A stretch of DNA of 38,566 nt from Methanomassiliicoccus sp. (GTDB lineage Archaea; Thermoplasmatota; Thermoplasmata; Methanomassiliicoccales; Methanomassiliicoccaceae). The DNA lies in the NCBI GenBank assembly GCA_033485155.1, contig JAWQJJ010000012.1:1-38566 (forward strand), given 5' to 3'. The notes below the pieces were generated by a model. The model searched no databases. It saw only the letters and a list, made by a program, of their open reading frames with translations, and was not told where the DNA came from. Positions 1 to 7,547 of the stretch are shown here, one piece after another (positions within the stretch are counted from its first letter, which is position 1; each line of letters starts with the position of its first letter). Both the position numbers and the translations under genes were made by a program.

Positions 1-1
1 G

Positions 2-127
2 TACCCGAGGGAGATCGAGTTCGTCGACACGCTGCCGAAGACGCGCAGCGGCAAGATCATGCGCCGGGTGCTCAAGGCCAAGGAGCTCGGTCAGCCGCTG
101 GGGGACCTCTCCACGCTGGAGGATTGA
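2..127 (+). CDS. acs: Acetyl-CoA synthetase (AMP-forming), C-terminal end only
   Basis: Only the last 41 codons and the stop are in the window; the gene enters from the left edge. The tail contains [11 protein letters not shown], the C-terminal motif of AMP-forming acetyl-CoA synthetases, in which the lysine of SGK takes part in the adenylation step and is the residue acetylated in bacterial homologues. The enzyme activates acetate with ATP and CoA in the cytoplasm. Other acyl-CoA synthetases share a similar C-terminal motif, so the acetate specificity is likely but cannot be proved from this fragment. A strong T-rich terminator follows. Confidence 0.85.
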   Translation, partial: YPREIEFVDTLPKTRSGKIMRRVLKAKELGQPLGDLSTLED

Positions 128-160
128 ACCGGCGAACGCCTCGCCCTGAAAATTCTTCCC

Positions 161-181
161 TTCCTTTTTTTCATTTTTTTC
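161..181 (+). terminator. T-rich transcription terminator after acs
   Basis: Two runs of seven T residues (about 165-171 and 174-180) separated by CA lie 35-55 bases after the acs stop. Oligo-T tracts are the usual intrinsic termination signal in Archaea. The next gene is on the opposite strand, so this would end the acs transcript. Confidence 0.6.
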
Positions 182-272
182 ATATAATCCATATTATAAT
201 ATAGGCGTGTGAGAAACGACAACTTGGCAGCCGTTCATCATAAAACAGGACCTGAAGGGGTTTGCATAGCGG

Positions 273-665
273 TCAGAGAAGGTTCTTGGGCACCTTGGTG
301 AATAGTTCCTTCCATGACACGAAGCCGATCATCTTGCCGCTCTTGTCGACCACCGGAAGACGGCGGACGTTCTTATCGTTCATGATGCTGAGAGCCTCGG
401 AGACCTTCATTTCCACGGGGACGGTCTGCACGGGAGAGCTCATGACCTCGGAGACCTTGAGGTGGAGGAATTTGGACTGGTTAGTCATGTAATGACGGAG
501 CACATCCCTCTCGGTGAATATGCCGATTACCTTATCCTTGTCGTCCACAACGATCACGCTCCCCTGGTCGTGGTCCACCATAAGCTCTATGGCACTTAGA
601 ACGGAGTCCTCCGGGGATACAACTTCCATCTTTTGAGTCATGTAGTCCTTGACGAGCGCGGCCAT
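273..665 (-). CDS. CBS-domain pair protein
   Basis: The protein has 130 residues and consists almost entirely of two CBS domains (about residues 8-65 and 73-128). Each has the usual pattern of an initial V..YMT or V.EVMSS segment, a central alpha helix, and a final VIGIFTERDV or MIGFVSWKEL strand-helix. CBS pairs bind adenine nucleotides such as AMP, ATP or SAM and act as energy or ligand sensors. A stand-alone pair normally regulates a partner protein, and none is identifiable here. The ATG at 665 is preceded by an AGGAG-like site about 8 bases upstream, and a TATA-like box (TTTATCAA) lies at 704-711. The gene is monocistronic and convergent with acs. Confidence 0.9.
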   Translation of the reverse strand: MAALVKDYMTQKMEVVSPEDSVLSAIELMVDHDQGSVIVVDDKDKVIGIFTERDVLRHYMTNQSKFLHLKVSEVMSSPVQTVPVEMKVSEALSIMNDKNVRRLPVVDKSGKMIGFVSWKELFTKVPKNLL

Positions 666-703
666 GTTCTCGCTCCTGTGTTGAATCCTAATGTCCCGAA
701 CGA

Positions 704-711
704 TTGATAAA
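704..711 (-). promoter_or_regulatory. TATA box for the CBS-domain gene
   Basis: On the minus strand this reads TTTATCAA, with its centre about 42 bases upstream of the ATG at 665. Transcription would start near 682, giving a short leader of about 17 bases that contains the AGGAG site. Confidence 0.45.
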
Positions 712-961
712 CTAATGGGTCCTCAATGCTGAGAATCCGAACGATTGCTGGCTATCCTACGGATTGCGTAGTGGAACATCGATTCACCGCAATAAAATCG
801 CGCTCTTTCTGCATCCGATGCCCCTCGATCTCCCAGATGCTCACCGGTCGGCGACCATATTGATGCGTCCGCACGGATTTTTATATCGATGGGGCGACAT
901 GAATGGGGCGACCACCGTTGGATGCCCCGTTAAGCGGCACGAGCAAACCGCGTTACCGCCC

Positions 962-1723
962 TCATCTGTGCCGGGGCTCGATGCCGAACCATTCCGCCTC
1001 ATCCTTCACCCGGTAGAAGTCGAGGTCCAGCTTGATCGCCGCCAAGGCAGCCACCGATCCAGGGATGAGGAACAGGGGCTCTTCCAGCAGATAGGCGGTG
1101 GCAGCGGTGGCGGCAAGAACGACGGTTGCGACCACATAACGGTGGCGGTGACCCCTGACCGCTTTATCGTACTCGCTGGCGAATCGGGTCCTGTTACCGA
1201 TAGGACCGATCACCGAGGCGAAGATGGCCGAGGAGAACATGGTAGCATCGTACAGCGCTCGCCGTGGATCCCTCCTCGGTTTCACCGAGACGATGCAGTC
1301 GTGCACGAAGCGTGGGGAGCACTTGGCCATCTCTATTCCCTCGCGCACCGCCTTCCGAGGTGGGGTCAGGGCGGCGATGTCGCTCTCCCGGGCATCGTGC
1401 CGCCAGTCCTTGAACCCGGTGTGCACGCACTTGTCCTGCACATAGTGGAGGCCGCGACCCAATGATTTGACCGCCCAGTAATCGTTCCCTGCCAGGTAGG
1501 CCTTGCGGGCCCGCCAAGCGTAGGCCATGATCGTCCCGGTGGGGGGCATGTGATGAGGTGCCCTGCCGATGTAGGTCCTCCCGCCCTTGCTGACCCGATA
1601 GGCGAGGTCAGGACGCTTGTCTGGCTCGATGGATCCTGCACAGAACGCCCTCTCGAGGTCCTCGGGGAGATTCATCTCCGCCGCTATGGCGCGAGCTATG
1701 GCCGTATGGCTCTTCCACTTCAT
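962..1723 (-). CDS. Zinc-dependent phospholipase C-like protein with membrane tail
   Basis: The protein has 253 residues. The N-terminal two thirds match the zinc-dependent phospholipase C / S1-P1 fold family: an early Trp-x-Ser-His (MKWKSH), AGSIEPD, paired histidines in RAPHHMPP, and LHYVQDKCVH, where His and Asp residues would form the metal site. The C-terminal part has two hydrophobic segments (about residues 195-212 and 215-232), so the protein is probably membrane-attached with a cytosolic metal domain. There is no signal peptide. The ATG at 1723 follows a perfect TATA box by 35-40 bases. The substrate is unknown. Archaeal and bacterial homologues are mostly annotated only by domain, so lipase activity is an inference from the family. 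Confidence 0.75.
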   Translation of the reverse strand: MKWKSHTAIARAIAAEMNLPEDLERAFCAGSIEPDKRPDLAYRVSKGGRTYIGRAPHHMPPTGTIMAYAWRARKAYLAGNDYWAVKSLGRGLHYVQDKCVHTGFKDWRHDARESDIAALTPPRKAVREGIEMAKCSPRFVHDCIVSVKPRRDPRRALYDATMFSSAIFASVIGPIGNRTRFASEYDKAVRGHRHRYVVATVVLAATAATAYLLEEPLFLIPGSVAALAAIKLDLDFYRVKDEAEWFGIEPRHR

Positions 1724-1757
1724 CCCATCCCTGGGGCGGGCAGGGTTGGAACTGATA

Positions 1758-1765
1758 TATATAAA
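1758..1765 (-). promoter_or_regulatory. Consensus archaeal TATA box
   Basis: The minus strand reads TTTATATA, the archaeal consensus, within CTTTTATATATATC. It lies 35-42 bases upstream of the ATG at 1723, giving a leader of about 12 bases. The same AT stretch could also serve the divergent gene at 1856, but the spacing there is about 90 bases and fits less well. Confidence 0.7.
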
Positions 1766-1855
1766 AGTCAGGGGACCTGGCCGAAAGTGCCTACCTCCGG
1801 CATGAAGCTCCCCCGACCTGCAACCATTATCCGCTCCCGCAGCATATCATAATCC

Positions 1856-2371
1856 ATGCCCCTGCAGCGCCTGTTCGTCCGTCGTGATTCCCGATTATTC
1901 GCTCAGCTTTCACCGGAGGACGCCGTCCCCGCGGTCCAAGCTTTCCTCGGCCAGGCTCATTTCCAGGTGTGGACCGTTGGTCCCTACCAGGTACATGCCG
2001 AGCAGTACTTCCAGAAGCTCGGTCTCCGCCGGACCATGGATGTATGGATCAGCACGCAAAGCGGCGGAGCGGTGGTCACCGCCGAGATCTCAGCCACCCT
2101 CGGGGACACCGAGGCGGCGGTGGGCCTCGTGGGCGCGATCATCTACCTGCCCCTGGCCGTGGCGGTCGGGGCGGTCTCCTACATCGACTACGAGCAGGAT
2201 GCAAACGCCCTCCTCATGTCCCTGTGGGGCTACCTCGGGTCGACGGGGGCTCGGAGCAGGGGCGAAAGCGGGGACCAACAACGTCGATGTGGTAACTGTG
2301 GTCTATCGATCGACCCCGACGCTCGGTTCTGCAAACGCTGCGGAGCGCAGGTAACAGGGGTGACTGGCTGA
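1856..2371 (+). CDS. Zinc-ribbon membrane protein of unknown function
   Basis: The protein has 171 residues. I do not recognise a family for the N-terminal 90 residues. A hydrophobic segment (about residues 88-108, GLVGAIIYLPLAVAVGAVSY) probably crosses or enters the membrane. The C-terminus is a zinc ribbon, CGNCGLSIDPDARFCKRCG (about residues 145-163), the common double-zinc-ribbon half found at the ends of many archaeal membrane proteins. Codon use matches the neighbours. The gene is divergent from the phospholipase-like gene. The ribbon could bind a protein or nucleic acid partner, but nothing in the context identifies one. Confidence 0.7.
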   Translation: MPLQRLFVRRDSRLFAQLSPEDAVPAVQAFLGQAHFQVWTVGPYQVHAEQYFQKLGLRRTMDVWISTQSGGAVVTAEISATLGDTEAAVGLVGAIIYLPLAVAVGAVSYIDYEQDANALLMSLWGYLGSTGARSRGESGDQQRRCGNCGLSIDPDARFCKRCGAQVTGVTG

Positions 2372-2395
2372 GCGTCTGACACTTGGCCGACAAGT

Positions 2396-2403
2396 TTTAT
2401 ATT
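2396..2403 (+). promoter_or_regulatory. TATA box of a leaderless gene
   Basis: TTTATATT lies with its centre about 26 bases before the ATG at 2426. Archaeal transcription starts about 25 bases after the TATA centre, so the mRNA would begin at or next to the start codon. No Shine-Dalgarno sequence is seen. Confidence 0.65.
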
Positions 2404-2425
2404 GTAGGACATATATTCAATAATC

Positions 2426-2827
2426 ATGTCTCAGGATGGGAGAGCGAGCTCTATGTTGAGCGGACAGACCGCGGGCTTCATGACCATAGCGGTCGGGTTC
2501 GCCATACTCATATCAAGTTATCTGACTGAGAATATCTGGCTGATCATACCCGTAGTCCTCATCGAGATCGGGTTCTACGGCCTGGTCATAGGCGCCTTCT
2601 CCGGGCTGCACGGCGACAGGGCCCCGGTGGGAGCGTACCGCTGGGGCAACGATCCCGCCTACACCATGTTCTGGGGAAGCCTACTTGTGCTGATAGGGGC
2701 GCTGTGGCTGGTCAACGACATGTGGCCGAACAACATCCCCGCGCTGATCTCCGTGTTCCTCATCTGGATCGGCATCGCCGTGATGCTCCTGACCCGTAGG
2801 GGAGCGGTCAAGGCCAAGGTTTGGTAG
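2426..2827 (+). CDS. Small multi-pass membrane protein
   Basis: The protein has 133 residues and four hydrophobic segments (about 17-32, 38-56, 79-96 and 104-121). Short polar loops include a GAYRWGNDP stretch between helices two and three. There is no recognised domain or catalytic motif. The C-terminus is basic (TRRGAVKAKVW), which suggests it lies in the cytoplasm. The gene appears leaderless and monocistronic. A GC-rich inverted repeat follows it. Confidence 0.7.
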   Translation: MSQDGRASSMLSGQTAGFMTIAVGFAILISSYLTENIWLIIPVVLIEIGFYGLVIGAFSGLHGDRAPVGAYRWGNDPAYTMFWGSLLVLIGALWLVNDMWPNNIPALISVFLIWIGIAVMLLTRRGAVKAKVW

Positions 2828-2843
2828 GCAGAGAACGATCGAC

Positions 2844-2898
2844 GGAGCGGGCCCCGGCGTCGTTAGCGCCTGGGACTGCAAGGCCCCGGGCCCGCTCC
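2844..2898 (+). repeat. GC-rich inverted repeat, possible structured 3' end
   Basis: GGAGCGGGCCC (2844-2854) and GGGCCCGCTCC (2888-2898) form a perfect 11-bp stem around a 33-base loop, and the loop itself contains GGCG/CGCC. A pyrimidine-rich stretch (TTTCCACCTTTCT) follows. It lies 17 bases after the stop of the membrane protein gene, so it may stabilise or end that transcript. Confidence 0.5.
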
Positions 2899-2969
2899 TT
2901 TCCACCTTTCTGGCATGATGATGGATCATTTCTCCCATTACGGACCGTCCCCAACAATGGTGGTAAACC

Positions 2970-2977
2970 TTTTTATC
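2970..2977 (+). promoter_or_regulatory. TATA box for the CDF transporter gene
   Basis: TTTTTATC is centred about 24 bases before the TTG at 2997. This spacing predicts a leaderless message beginning at the TTG, and supports the TTG as the true start because no other in-frame start is near. Confidence 0.55.
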
Positions 2978-2996
2978 GGGCCCCCCCGGTCACTCC

Positions 2997-4379
2997 TTGG
3001 AGGGTGACGGAACGAACGTCAAGGAAAGGGTAGCGCTTTTCTCGGTGATCGCTGCGGTGCTGCTCACCGCCACCAAGTTGACGGCGGGGTTCTACACCAA
3101 CAGCTTGGGGATCATCTCCGAGGCCCTTCACTCCAGCATCGATTTAATCGCCGCGGTCATGACCTTTTTTGCGGTCAAGGCGGCGGCCAGGCCCCCCGAC
3201 CAGGATCACATGTATGGTCACGAGAAGGCCGAATCCCTCTCCAGCCTGGGAGAGACCGCCCTCCTGTTCATCACCTGTGGATGGATCGTCTACGAGGCCG
3301 TCGATCGGCTGTTCTTCCACCCTGCCCAGGTGGAGCTGGGACCCATAGCCCTGTTGGTCATGGCCCTGTCGATGGTGGTCGACTATACCCGGTCTCGGGC
3401 CCTCCTGCGCACGGCCAAGGAATACAAGAGCCAGGCCCTGGAGGCCGATGCCATACATTTCTCCACCGACCTCATCTCGTCGGCGGTGGTCATCGTCGGA
3501 ATACTGCTCACAATGGCCGGCCTGCCAAACTTCGACTCCATAGCGGCCCTGGGTGTCGCGGCCATCACCGCGGTGATCGGATACCGGCTGTGGAAAAAGT
3601 CGATACATACCCTGATGGACGGGGCGCCGGCAGGGGTGTCCGGTACCATCGCCCAGGAGATCATGGCCGTGCCCGGTATCCATCGGGTGGACAGGGTCAG
3701 GGTCAGGGAGTCGGGGTCGGTCACCTTCGTCGAGGCGACGGTGTTCATCGATCAGGTGCTACCGGTAGAGCAGGGGCACCGCCTGACCGAGAAGGTCGAG
3801 GAGAGAGTCAAGGTCGCCATACCGAACTCTGACGTCATCGTTCACGCCGAGCCAATCTGCATCGAGAACGCTTCACTGGAGGATCGCATCCGGGCGGAGG
3901 GGGCAACCATGCCGGAGGTGAGGAGCGTGCACAATATCGTCATCACCGATGAGCCGGACGGCCGCCTGGTGGAGTTCCACGTGGAGCTGGATGGCGAGCT
4001 GACGGTGGAGAAGGCCCACGACTCCGCCACCTGCTTGGAGGAGAAGGTAGCCAGCCTCGACCCATGCATAGCCAAGGTCGTTTCCCACATCGAACCGGTA
4101 GGATGCCTGGCGTGCAAGGGAGAGGCTTCCGAGCAGGAGAGAGAGCTGATCCAGGAGACCATCGACCAGATCGCTGATCAGTTCCCCGAGGTGCGCAGCT
4201 GCCGGGACATCCATGTACACCTGACCACCAACGGCTACAGGGTGTTCCTGTGCTGCCAGTTCGATCCCCAGCTCAGCGTGAACCGAGCTCATGAGATCGT
4301 TACCCGCCTCGAGGGGGTCATCCGCTCGCGGCACACGGAGATCGACAGCGTGACCATACACCTGGAGCCGGTGTGTTGA
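2997..4379 (+). CDS. Cation diffusion facilitator (CDF) metal exporter with three C-terminal domains
   Basis: The protein has 460 residues, compared with about 300 in a typical CDF. Residues 10-205 carry the six-helix transporter with the two metal-site motifs HSSID (helix 2) and HFSTD (helix 5), like FieF/ZitB exporters of Zn, Fe, Mn or Co. Next come three tandem copies of the cytoplasmic dimerisation domain (about 218-290, 303-375 and 390-460). Each has the pattern [VMF]P.[IV]RS/HRV..., a central beta strand, and a final HxEP. CxxC in VGCLACKG lies between copies two and three and could add a metal site. The start is TTG. The stop directly abuts the next gene's stop on the other strand. The transported metal cannot be read from the sequence. 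Confidence 0.9.
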   Translation: MEGDGTNVKERVALFSVIAAVLLTATKLTAGFYTNSLGIISEALHSSIDLIAAVMTFFAVKAAARPPDQDHMYGHEKAESLSSLGETALLFITCGWIVYEAVDRLFFHPAQVELGPIALLVMALSMVVDYTRSRALLRTAKEYKSQALEADAIHFSTDLISSAVVIVGILLTMAGLPNFDSIAALGVAAITAVIGYRLWKKSIHTLMDGAPAGVSGTIAQEIMAVPGIHRVDRVRVRESGSVTFVEATVFIDQVLPVEQGHRLTEKVEERVKVAIPNSDVIVHAEPICIENASLEDRIRAEGATMPEVRSVHNIVITDEPDGRLVEFHVELDGELTVEKAHDSATCLEEKVASLDPCIAKVVSHIEPVGCLACKGEASEQERELIQETIDQIADQFPEVRSCRDIHVHLTTNGYRVFLCCQFDPQLSVNRAHEIVTRLEGVIRSRHTEIDSVTIHLEPVC

Positions 4380-4823
4380 TTAGTCGATGTCCGCGGCGAG
4401 GTTACGGGAGAGTTCCGAGCACTTCTGGCAGTGGACCGTCCCCTCCCGGTCGACAAAGAGCCTGAACCTGCCCTCTGCCCCCCGGTCAACGTCCACCTCG
4501 TAACCGCCGCCCCGGGCCTTGATCGTCTCCACCTCACCCTCCCCGATGAAACCCAAAGCCCGCTCCACGGCCTCGTTCTGGCTCATCTCCCGAGGGGCTA
4601 AGGTCTCGTCTCGGTCCTCCCTGAAGCAGTGCCGGGTGATGCCGTTCCTGCCCACAACCACTCCTCTGTCCCCTTTTCGGGTCGCGAACTGGAAGTAGTG
4701 ATCCTTTCCCCGCTCATACCTCGTTACCATGGCCTCCCGATCACCGGTGCGGTCGGCGATGCACTGCCTGGCGACCCGGAGAGCTTCATCGAAGCCAACG
4801 TCCATAAGGTTCCCATGGACCAC
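4380..4823 (-). CDS. Uncharacterised protein with PepSY-like C-terminus
   Basis: The protein has 147 residues. The second half (about 80-132) has the layout of a PepSY domain: an AVERALGFIG helix, GEVETIKA, a strand in GGYEVDVD, then RLFVDREGTV. The N-terminal half (DEALRVARQCIADRT...HYFQFATRKGDRGVVVG) may be a second, more diverged copy. This assignment is tentative and rests on pattern only. Two cysteines (HCQKC) lie near the end. The gene begins 25 bases after the GCS2 gene on the same strand and is likely co-transcribed with it. The first start is GTG at 4823, with an alternative ATG at 4805; neither has a clear ribosome-binding site. Confidence 0.65.
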   Translation of the reverse strand: MVHGNLMDVGFDEALRVARQCIADRTGDREAMVTRYERGKDHYFQFATRKGDRGVVVGRNGITRHCFREDRDETLAPREMSQNEAVERALGFIGEGEVETIKARGGGYEVDVDRGAEGRFRLFVDREGTVHCQKCSELSRNLAADID

Positions 4824-4848
4824 GTGGAGGCCGGTAGAGAAAAAGCTT

Positions 4849-5952
4849 TCAGTCCGCCCTCGCCGGAATGTTGTCCCGGAGGCAGCGGACCATGCTCCCG
4901 GCGACCTCGTGGATGGTCTCGCCGTCCCTGACCCGGGCCGCCATCAGCTCAGCCAGGCTGCCCTCCTCGATGCGACGCTCGATGAGCGGGAGGTACGCCC
5001 TCTCCTCGGAGGTGGCGACATTGGACGCTGAATCGTAGAGCCGCATCAGCTCGGCGCGGCAGGAGGCGGTGCCGCCCTTGATCGATGCCTCATTGGCCGC
5101 CAGCAACGCGTCGTGGTCCTCCTCGAGATCCAGATCGGCCCTCAGGAGGGCAAGGACGAACGCGGTCACCGCCATGTCCGAACGAAGGCACTCCTGCTCG
5201 TCGCAGGCCTTGAGCTCCAGGCACTCCCGGTGGTAGCGTACGATCACGCCGCGGGAATCGATCCATTCGTGACAGAGGTCCTCTCCCCCGATCGCCCTCA
5301 GTCCGCGGTAGATGGACTCGATGATCTCGTCGTGATGGGCCCGGGACCTCAGCTTCTCCGGGATCACGTTGTTGCATATGGCCGGCACACGCTGCTGGTT
5401 CTTCCGATAGTACAGCAGGCGGTTGTCCATCGCCCCGGTGGCCCGCCCCTCTACAAACGGGGAGGATGCGGTCAATGCTACCAGATATGGAGTAAGGGCC
5501 CGGAGGCGATTGAACATGCTGACCATCCTAGCCTCGTTGCCATAATGCACGTTGATCTGCAGCGCCTGTATGTTCAACCAACCGTGCTGCCGAAGGTCGA
5601 ACAGGCGGTCATAGACCTCGTATATCTGGCGATCCTCGTGGTCCCATATCGAGGTCTGGTCTAGGGTGAGCAGGGGATGCATTCCCAGTCCCAGCAGGGT
5701 ATACCTCCCCGTAGTCGCCTGATGGAACCTCAGCATCCCGTCATAGAGCGCCCTCTCCATGTCCGCCACTGAGGTCTGGGGGACCGCCGGGACGATCTCG
5801 ATAACGTTCTTCTGGAGCTCCTTGCTCAGGTTCACCCCTCCGAAGGGGATCTCATTCTCCACCGTGCCATGGATGCCCTCTATGATGCGGTCAACGATGG
5901 GCAGGGGGTGAAGGCCTGCGTCGTTGACCGAGAGCTCGTGCTCAGTACCCAC
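4849..5952 (-). CDS. GCS2-family carboxylate-amine ligase (glutamate-cysteine ligase-like)
   Basis: The protein has 367 residues. It begins directly with the family's metal/ATP motif (GTEHELSV, residues 2-9). It then shows NVIEIVPAVPQTS, LLGLGMHPLLT and the substrate-site strand IQALQINVHYG, all typical of the GCS2 family (YbdK, plant-type and haloarchaeal GshA). The family joins an amino group to a glutamate or other carboxylate using ATP, and the true substrates here are unknown. The start is GTG at 5952, overlapping the end of the upstream YkgJ gene by 11 bases, so translation is probably coupled. A GAGGTG lies about 12 bases upstream. It is tempting to link it to thiol or gamma-glutamyl metabolism because of the cysteine-rich neighbour, but that is inference. 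Confidence 0.8.
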   Translation of the reverse strand: MGTEHELSVNDAGLHPLPIVDRIIEGIHGTVENEIPFGGVNLSKELQKNVIEIVPAVPQTSVADMERALYDGMLRFHQATTGRYTLLGLGMHPLLTLDQTSIWDHEDRQIYEVYDRLFDLRQHGWLNIQALQINVHYGNEARMVSMFNRLRALTPYLVALTASSPFVEGRATGAMDNRLLYYRKNQQRVPAICNNVIPEKLRSRAHHDEIIESIYRGLRAIGGEDLCHEWIDSRGVIVRYHRECLELKACDEQECLRSDMAVTAFVLALLRADLDLEEDHDALLAANEASIKGGTASCRAELMRLYDSASNVATSEERAYLPLIERRIEEGSLAELMAARVRDGETIHEVAGSMVRCLRDNIPARAD

Positions 5953-6451
5953 TGTCGTTGGCGAACACCTCGGATAATGGGACCTGGGCGATCTTCTCCG
6001 TCTCCGGCTCTTCCACCCGGCACACGCTCTCCAGCTCCTCCGCCGGCAGGGACCTGACCAGATGCTGGATCTTCTCCAAGGCCAGCTCGTACTGTTCGTT
6101 GTAAACGGCGGGGTTCCCCTTCAGGAAGGTCACCAGGTCGCAGATGCGCTCCTTCTTGAGATAGATCTCGAGGAACCCGTTGCGCACATCGAAGGTGAAG
6201 GGGCCGGCCGAGCAGGTCTCCGGCTTCACGTTCTGGACGCGGCATCGGCCATCCGAGTAACCTACGCAGAACCCGGTGGACTTGCAATCCAGCATGCGAT
6301 GCTCACGGAACAGGACGTCATCGAGAGTCATGCCATTCTCCAGCAGGATGGAGATCCGCTCCTCGGTAAGCGGAGGTCGGGCATAGTAACAGCAACGGCC
6401 TCCGCACTTATCGCAGATCTTAGTCAGAAGTTCAAAGGTAGCCTGGTTCAT
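5942..6451 (-). CDS. YkgJ-family cysteine-cluster protein
   Basis: With the start chosen here the protein has 169 residues. It carries the YkgJ motif C-x2-C-x3-C-C (CDKCGGRCC) followed by spaced cysteines in DCKSTGFC, GRC and ETCSAGPF. These cysteines are thought to bind zinc or an iron-sulfur cluster, and the biochemical role of the family is mostly unknown. I chose the ATG at 6451 because GAGGTG sits 7 bases upstream; an ATG at 6481 would add ten residues (with CC in them) but lacks such a site. The 3' end overlaps the GCS2 gene by 11 bases. The pair plus the following PepSY-like gene form a probable three-gene operon. Confidence 0.85.
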   Translation of the reverse strand: MNQATFELLTKICDKCGGRCCYYARPPLTEERISILLENGMTLDDVLFREHRMLDCKSTGFCVGYSDGRCRVQNVKPETCSAGPFTFDVRNGFLEIYLKKERICDLVTFLKGNPAVYNEQYELALEKIQHLVRSLPAEELESVCRVEEPETEKIAQVPLSEVFANDSGY

Positions 6452-6643
6452 CCTACAACACCTCTCGGGCGCCTCTTTCATGAGGACGGGGCCCCGTGAT
6501 TGCGATTGCCCGGAAACTCAGTCTGAACATGACGCACCGAGGCAGCTGATGCGGTCATCCTATGCCTGCTATTTATTTATTGTGAGCCGCATCTGGCCAT
6601 GCACATTTATGGCACTCCGATCGAGCCGCCGGCAACCCATGGA

Positions 6644-7360
6644 TCACTGGCGAGAAAGGAGCGGCAGGAGGATTTCAATCCATGCGTCCAACTCGTTCTG
6701 ACCGCGCCCGCAGGCCTTGAGGTACTCGAACTCGTACCCCCGTCGGAAGATTTCCTTGAACCTGTCCACCTCCTCCGCTTCCTCCGCCCGGGGCTCCCAG
6801 CGATCCAGGAGGAGCGAGGTCATGGCCACGTCGGCGAGGTAGTCACCCCGTGCCGCTCCGCCCCAGTTGAAGACCACCGGACCGTCGATGGAGACCATGA
6901 TGCTGTCGGGGACGAAGCTCATATGGCATAACCAGTCCCCATCTGGCATCCGCGCCAGCTTCTTCCCCAGGCGGTCTCTTTCCTCCCCGCTCATGGTCCC
7001 CGCGGCCGCCAGGGCGCTTCCCAGAGCGTCCTTAAGCCGGGGTAGTTCGGGCACCTTGTGCATATGAACCTCGTGATGCTCGTGAACAAAGTACTCGATC
7101 AACCGCATGAGCCAATTGGGATGCTCTATCATCCATTGGGTGAACGTCGGCCCATACACCTTATCGAAGGAGATCCCAACCCTTCCTTCCCGCTCCACGA
7201 TCCCATGGACGAACGGTGTCTCCAGGCCGTAGCGCATGGCAAGCATGGTCAGCTCTACCTCGTACACCGCCGTCTCACGGATGGTACCATCCGGGAACCA
7301 TTTGATTATGGTGCCACCTTCGGCCTCGACGAGCTGATACACTGGAACTGCTGACGACAT
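6644..7360 (-). CDS. APH/choline-kinase-fold protein, probably a pseudokinase
   Basis: The protein has about 238 residues from the ATG at 7360, which has AGGAGGG 5 bases upstream; an earlier frame opening at 7480 lacks support. The sequence follows the aminoglycoside-phosphotransferase fold: a lysine strand (GTIIKWF), E-x4-L helix, ...GPTF, and a C-lobe ending in ARGDYLADVAMTSLLL. In active relatives the catalytic loop is H-G-D-F-H-P-x-N and the metal Asp lies in IDW. Here the aligned positions read H-M-S-F-V-P-D-S and F-N-W, so the catalytic Asp, the loop Asn and the metal Asp all appear to be lost. ATP or ligand binding may remain. The gene is divergent from the CLC gene. A substrate cannot be named. 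Confidence 0.75.
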   Translation of the reverse strand: MSSAVPVYQLVEAEGGTIIKWFPDGTIRETAVYEVELTMLAMRYGLETPFVHGIVEREGRVGISFDKVYGPTFTQWMIEHPNWLMRLIEYFVHEHHEVHMHKVPELPRLKDALGSALAAAGTMSGEERDRLGKKLARMPDGDWLCHMSFVPDSIMVSIDGPVVFNWGGAARGDYLADVAMTSLLLDRWEPRAEEAEEVDRFKEIFRRGYEFEYLKACGRGQNELDAWIEILLPLLSRQ

Positions 7361-7547
7361 CATTTCCCTCCTATCTGCTGCGGCCGGGCCTACCCCTTTT
7401 CCGTCTTCCAGCTTCATCCAGATTATTCTGTTATCGTAAAAAGGTATTTGACGGATGATTATCCGGCCCCCTACCGGCAATAGGACGGGACGGCAGGATT
7501 ATATCGGCCGGGTTGGAAAATTGCTACAGGACTATAGGCGGGGACAG

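Noticed and set aside
764-1465. Long plus-strand open frame
   Set aside because: It lies antisense to the zinc-dependent phospholipase-like gene, has no conserved pattern, and is a by-product of high GC content.
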